Source: Arabiibacter massiliensis | Lineage (GTDB): Bacteria > Actinomycetota > Coriobacteriia > Coriobacteriales > Eggerthellaceae | DNA length: 64,000 nucleotides | Reading direction: 5' to 3' | NCBI RefSeq assembly: GCF_900169505.1 | Contig: NZ_LT827021.1 | Coordinates: 682,001-746,000, forward strand | Shown: positions 61,400 to 64,000 of the stretch, one piece after another | Layout: each line of letters begins with the position of its first letter | Position numbering within the stretch: the first letter of the stretch is position 1 | Notes under the pieces: model-generated | Databases searched by the model: none | The model's input: the letters and a program-made list of their open reading frames with translations, nothing else | What the model was told of the DNA's origin: nothing | Position numbers and translations under genes: made by a program

Positions 61400-62188
61400 C
61401 TAGAACAGCGTCGGCTGCAGAAACGACGTGCAGAACGACGCGCGGTGCACCGGCGTGAGGCCGAAGCGCTTGATGGCCTCGATATGGGCGGGGCTCGCGT
61501 AGCCCTTGCACGACTCGAAGCCGTATTCGGGGTACTCCTCGGCCAGCCGGCACATGAGCGCGTCGCGCTCCACCTTGGCCACGATGGAGGCGGCGGCGAT
61601 GGAGGCGCAGCGGCAGTCGCCCTTCACCACGTTCACCTCGCGCGGGTCCATGCGCAAAGGGTTGCCGTCGAGCAGCACCACGTCGGGGCGCACCCCGGCG
61701 GCCTCCACGCAGGCCACCGCGCGGCGAAACGCCGTGACGAGCGAGGCCGTCATGCCGCAGGCATCGATATCGCAGGCCTCCACGTACTCCACGGTCCACG
61801 CCACGGCCACGGCCTTCACCTGGGCGGCGATGCGCTCGCGATCCTCGGGGCGCACCTGCTTGGAGTCGTTCAAGCCCTCCACGACGGGCTCGAGAGGCAG
61901 CACGACCGCGCCCACCGCGAGCGGCCCGGCCAAGGGACCCCGCCCCACCTCGTCAAGCCCCACGACCACGCCGCCGCCCCGCCCGGCGGCAAGTTCGCGC
62001 TCGAAGGCGTAGAGCGCGGCGAGGCGCGCCCGCTCGGCCTCCTGCGCCTCGATGCGCCGGCGCGCCCGCTCCACCGCGTCGCGCACCCCCTTGCGCGCGT
62101 CGGCCACGAGCGAGCGCTCCAGCACGGCGAACTCGCGCGCGTCCGCCTCGCGCAGACGCCGCTCTATGTCGGCAACCGTCAGACCCAT
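61400..62188 (-). CDS. rnhB: Ribonuclease HII
   Basis: A 262-residue enzyme that removes RNA from RNA-DNA hybrids. The catalytic core has VVGLDEVGRGPLAGPL, NDSKQV, DVVLLDGNPL and KGDCRCASIAAASIVAKVERD, with the D-E-D-D acidic residues. A 70-residue Arg/Glu/Ala-rich helical N-terminal extension (ERRLREADAREFAVLERSL onward) precedes the core, as in many RNase HII proteins of this type. ATG at 62186-62188 has GGAGG six bases upstream. It follows rplS. Confidence 0.95.
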   Translation of the reverse strand: MGLTVADIERRLREADAREFAVLERSLVADARKGVRDAVERARRRIEAQEAERARLAALYAFERELAAGRGGGVVVGLDEVGRGPLAGPLAVGAVVLPLEPVVEGLNDSKQVRPEDRERIAAQVKAVAVAWTVEYVEACDIDACGMTASLVTAFRRAVACVEAAGVRPDVVLLDGNPLRMDPREVNVVKGDCRCASIAAASIVAKVERDALMCRLAEEYPEYGFESCKGYASPAHIEAIKRFGLTPVHRASFCTSFLQPTLF

Positions 62189-62235
62189 CGAAGCCTCCCC
62201 GTCTCTCTTCCCATCGCACCATGATAGCGCAAAAG

Positions 62236-62271
62236 GAAGCCCCCCGGCCTCCGGAGAGGGCGAGGGGCTTC
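62236..62271 (-). terminator. Terminator of rplS
   Basis: GAAGCCCC and GGGGCTTC arms around a GC-rich middle, followed on the minus strand by CTTTTG. It lies 25 bases past the rplS stop. Confidence 0.75.
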
Positions 62272-62296
62272 TCGATCGCTCGCGTGCGGGAGCGGC

Positions 62297-62644
62297 CTAG
62301 CGGTAGGCCTTCTCCTTGATCTTCGCGGCCTTGCCGACCTTCTTGCGCAGGTAGTAGAGCTTGGCGCGGCGCACGTCGCCCTTGCGGACGACCTCGATCT
62401 TCTCGATCTTCGGGGAGTGCACGGGGAAGGTGCGCTCCACGCCGATGGAGAAGCTGATCTTGCGGACGGTGAACGTCTCGCGGTTCGAAGCGCCCTGACG
62501 GCGGATGACGTCGCCCTGGAACACCTGGATACGCTCGCGGTTGCCCTCGGTGATGCGGTAGTGCACCTTCACGTTGTCGCCCACGTTGAACTCGGGGAGG
62601 TCCTGCTTGATCTGCTGCTGCTCGATGGCGCGAATGATATCCAT
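62297..62644 (-). CDS. rplS: 50S ribosomal protein L19
   Basis: A 115-residue basic protein with family blocks [50 protein letters not shown] and a C-terminal [12 protein letters not shown]19 sits at the interface of the two ribosomal subunits. AAGGAA precedes the ATG at 62642-62644, and a promoter is seen at 62709-62737. Confidence 0.97.
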   Translation of the reverse strand: MDIIRAIEQQQIKQDLPEFNVGDNVKVHYRITEGNRERIQVFQGDVIRRQGASNRETFTVRKISFSIGVERTFPVHSPKIEKIEVVRKGDVRRAKLYYLRKKVGKAAKIKEKAYR

Positions 62645-62708
62645 GGTCCGTTCCTTCTATATGTTCAATGAATCTCGTGCATGTCGTCTTGGAAAGACAC
62701 GATTTGAC

Positions 62709-62737
62709 AGTATACCGCCTGGCAACATCGCATGCAA
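62709..62737 (-). promoter_or_regulatory. Promoter of rplS
   Basis: On the minus strand TTGCAT (62737-62732), 17-base spacer, TATACT (62714-62709). The -10 is near consensus. It would give a leader of about 55 bases. Confidence 0.55.
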
Positions 62738-62836
62738 GGGATATTCTCGGGCATCTTCCTCAAAATTCCCCTCCCTCCACGCGATGCGCAGAAAACCGGC
62801 CGCAGTCGGCTCCGCGCACAGTTCCCGCAGCAGGGT

Positions 62837-62897
62837 GCGATCTTCGCTCCGAAAACACGCCTCGTGCGCTGAGGCGTGTTTTCGGAGCGAAGATCGC
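62837..62897. terminator. Long bidirectional terminator downstream of azlD
   Basis: Perfect 27-base arms (62837-62863 and 62871-62897) around seven bases. The inner part is AAAACACGCCTC ... GAGGCGTGTTTT, so each strand sees an A-tract, GC stem and T-tract. It stands 25 bases past the azlD stop. The rest of 62738-62922 shows no gene. Confidence 0.8.
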
Positions 62898-62922
62898 GCT
62901 CACGGGGTGACGGCGACCGTCT

Positions 62923-63255
62923 CTATACCAGCGTGAGGAGCGCGTAGGCGGCCACTCCCGCGACGGCGCACCAGAGGAGCGACTTCGTCTTCCACGCCAC
63001 GAGGGCCACCACGCCGGCGGCCACGAGGGGCGCGGCCGCGGGCCACACGCCGGCGTCGAACATGCCGGGCGTGAGCAGGTCGTTCGCCACCAGCGCGGCG
63101 AAGGCGGCGGGCGGGATGAACCCGAGCGCGCGCTCGACGTTCTCGGGAAGGTTGCGTCCCTTGAGCGCGAACAGCGGCGCCACGCGGCACACGAGCATGG
63201 TGCCCGCGCAGCACGCGAACACGATGAGGAAGTCGCCCCAGCCCATGGCCGCCAT
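62923..63255 (-). CDS. azlD: AzlD-type branched-chain amino acid export subunit
   Basis: A 110-residue membrane protein with about four helices: FLIVFACCAGTMLVCRVAPLF, FIPPAAFAALVANDLL, AAPLVAAGVVALVAWKT and LLWCAVAGVAAYALLTLV. RxxPLF and the PPAAFAALV block are typical of AzlD. It pairs with AzlC to export branched-chain amino acids or analogues. The ATG at 63253-63255 overlaps the azlC stop by one base. A longer reading of the frame upstream is a shadow of azlC. Confidence 0.88.
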   Translation of the reverse strand: MAAMGWGDFLIVFACCAGTMLVCRVAPLFALKGRNLPENVERALGFIPPAAFAALVANDLLTPGMFDAGVWPAAAPLVAAGVVALVAWKTKSLLWCAVAGVAAYALLTLV

Positions 63256-63941
63256 CAGCCCCGCCCCCTCGCCCAGCTGAACGCGAGCGCCGCGGCCACG
63301 CCGGCCACCGCGCCCACGAGGATGGCCGGGCCCGCAAGGCCGGCCGCCTTGCACAGGAACACGCCGAGCATGGCCACGCCTGCGGCCACGAGGTTCGCCG
63401 CCGAGGGCTTCTGCGTCACAAGCAGGCAGATGAAGATGGACGTCATGGCGAACGACGCGATGGAGAGCGGGATGCCCACGGCGTTGCCCACGAGCACGCC
63501 CGCCACGTTCGAGAGCGCCCAGGAGCTCTGCGACATGAGGTTCACCATCGTCGCGCGGCCTACCGACCAGTCCCCGGAGGCGAACTTCGACACGTTCACG
63601 CCGTAGCTCTCGTCGGTCACCGTGGCCGCGAACAAAAACGACAGGCGCTTTCGCACGCCCCTGCACGCCGGCGCGAAGGCCGCCGAGTACAGCATCTGGC
63701 GCGTGTTCACGAGCGACACGCTAGCGATGATGGAGGCCAGCGGCGAGCCCGCCAGCCACATGTTGGGGATCATGAACTGCCCCGCGCCCGAGTAGAACAG
63801 CGCCGAGAGCAGGAATACCTGCAAGCCGTTCAGCCCGATGGAGGCGCTGAGGATGCCGCAGGGAATGCCGATGGCGACGTAGCCCAGCATGATGGGCAGC
63901 GCCGCCTGGAACGATTGCCTGATGTGATCCCCTGAAACCAT
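63255..63941 (-). CDS. azlC: AzlC-type branched-chain amino acid export permease
   Basis: A 228-residue membrane protein with about six helices. Landmarks are ALPIMLGYVAIGIPCGILSA, FYSGAGQFMIPNMWLAG, VNTRQMLYSAAFAP and AATVTDESYGV, all typical of AzlC. It forms the transporter with AzlD. The ATG at 63939-63941 has no ribosome site; instead a TATAAT hexamer ends eight bases before it, so the mRNA may be leaderless. Confidence 0.9.
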   Translation of the reverse strand: MVSGDHIRQSFQAALPIMLGYVAIGIPCGILSASIGLNGLQVFLLSALFYSGAGQFMIPNMWLAGSPLASIIASVSLVNTRQMLYSAAFAPACRGVRKRLSFLFAATVTDESYGVNVSKFASGDWSVGRATMVNLMSQSSWALSNVAGVLVGNAVGIPLSIASFAMTSIFICLLVTQKPSAANLVAAGVAMLGVFLCKAAGLAGPAILVGAVAGVAAALAFSWARGRG

Positions 63942-63949
63942 AGCAATCG

Positions 63950-63955
63950 ATTATA
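63950..63955 (-). promoter_or_regulatory. -10 box of azlCD, likely leaderless start
   Basis: TATAAT on the minus strand at 63955-63950, eight bases before the azlC ATG. A weak TTGCGC stands about 16 bases upstream as a possible -35. Transcription would begin at or just before the ATG. Confidence 0.6.
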
Positions 63956-64000
63956 CAAGGTTTGTGCACCTGCGCAACAACGAAAAGCCGCGCGCCCGGT

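Noticed and set aside
1..64000. tRNA genes
   Set aside because: I looked for T-loop GGTTCGA-type motifs with matching acceptor stems; all hits fell inside protein genes and none could fold as a tRNA.

Overview
The window is high-GC DNA from a Gram-positive-type, probably anaerobic, actinobacterial genome. Gene content points to Coriobacteriia, most likely an Eggerthellaceae member such as Eggerthella or Gordonibacter. Pointers are a Tat-exported selenocysteine formate dehydrogenase, a LuxR regulator with a polytopic membrane N-terminus, a BspA-like surface protein with a sortase-type tail, Bce-type peptide-resistance genes and many REP-like repeats. This taxonomic call is inference; no rRNA or tRNA gene was seen. 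Most genes lie on the minus strand.

Layout. 1-7.8 kb: 5' end of thrH, ettA, a NdpA-like nucleoid protein, an unassigned membrane protein and cydDC. 7.9-12.5 kb: a perfect parS site, murB, a membrane-bound LuxR regulator, tatA and an FAD oxidoreductase. 12.5-14.1 kb: a nuclease-like gene flanked by two 148-bp inverted-repeat elements. 14.1-20.8 kb: the formate dehydrogenase block (fdnGHI plus fdhE and fdhD). The catalytic subunit is read through an in-frame TGA (Sec200) followed by a SECIS hairpin. 21-26.2 kb: a membrane-anchored unknown, a repeat cluster, a second parS, a GNAT acetyltransferase and two tandem DMT-transporter/GNAT fusions with matching promoters. 26.3-31.4 kb: uvrA and a degenerate-GGDEF/EAL protein.

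31.4-43.1 kb is an accessory island of visibly lower GC. It holds four AAA-ATPase/DUF4143 proteins around a 1397-residue surface protein, with iteron-like repeats, fold-back elements and REP sequences. 43.1-49.6 kb: a LytTR response regulator and GHKL kinase pair, a PTS EIIC-EAL fusion, a YgbA_NO-family protein, a lipoprotein with a poly-G tract in its putative promoter, and a HipA-like kinase. 49.7-55.9 kb: another parS plus a degenerate copy, then a Bce-type ABC transporter with its two-component system, a small membrane protein and a lipoprotein. 56.1-63.9 kb: a housekeeping run (xerC, trmFO, a ComM-DprA fusion, yraN, rnhB, rplS) and azlCD with a probably leaderless promoter.

How it works together. 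The formate dehydrogenase would oxidise formate outside the membrane and pass electrons through FdnH and FdnI to the quinone pool; FdhE and FdhD mature it and TatA belongs to its export route. CydDC supports cytochrome bd assembly. Two EAL proteins imply cyclic-di-GMP turnover. Most striking are the Sec recoding site, the ComM-DprA fusion, the duplicated DMT-GNAT fusions, the EIIC-EAL fusion and the DUF4143 island. Domain identities come from reading motifs by eye; no database search was run.
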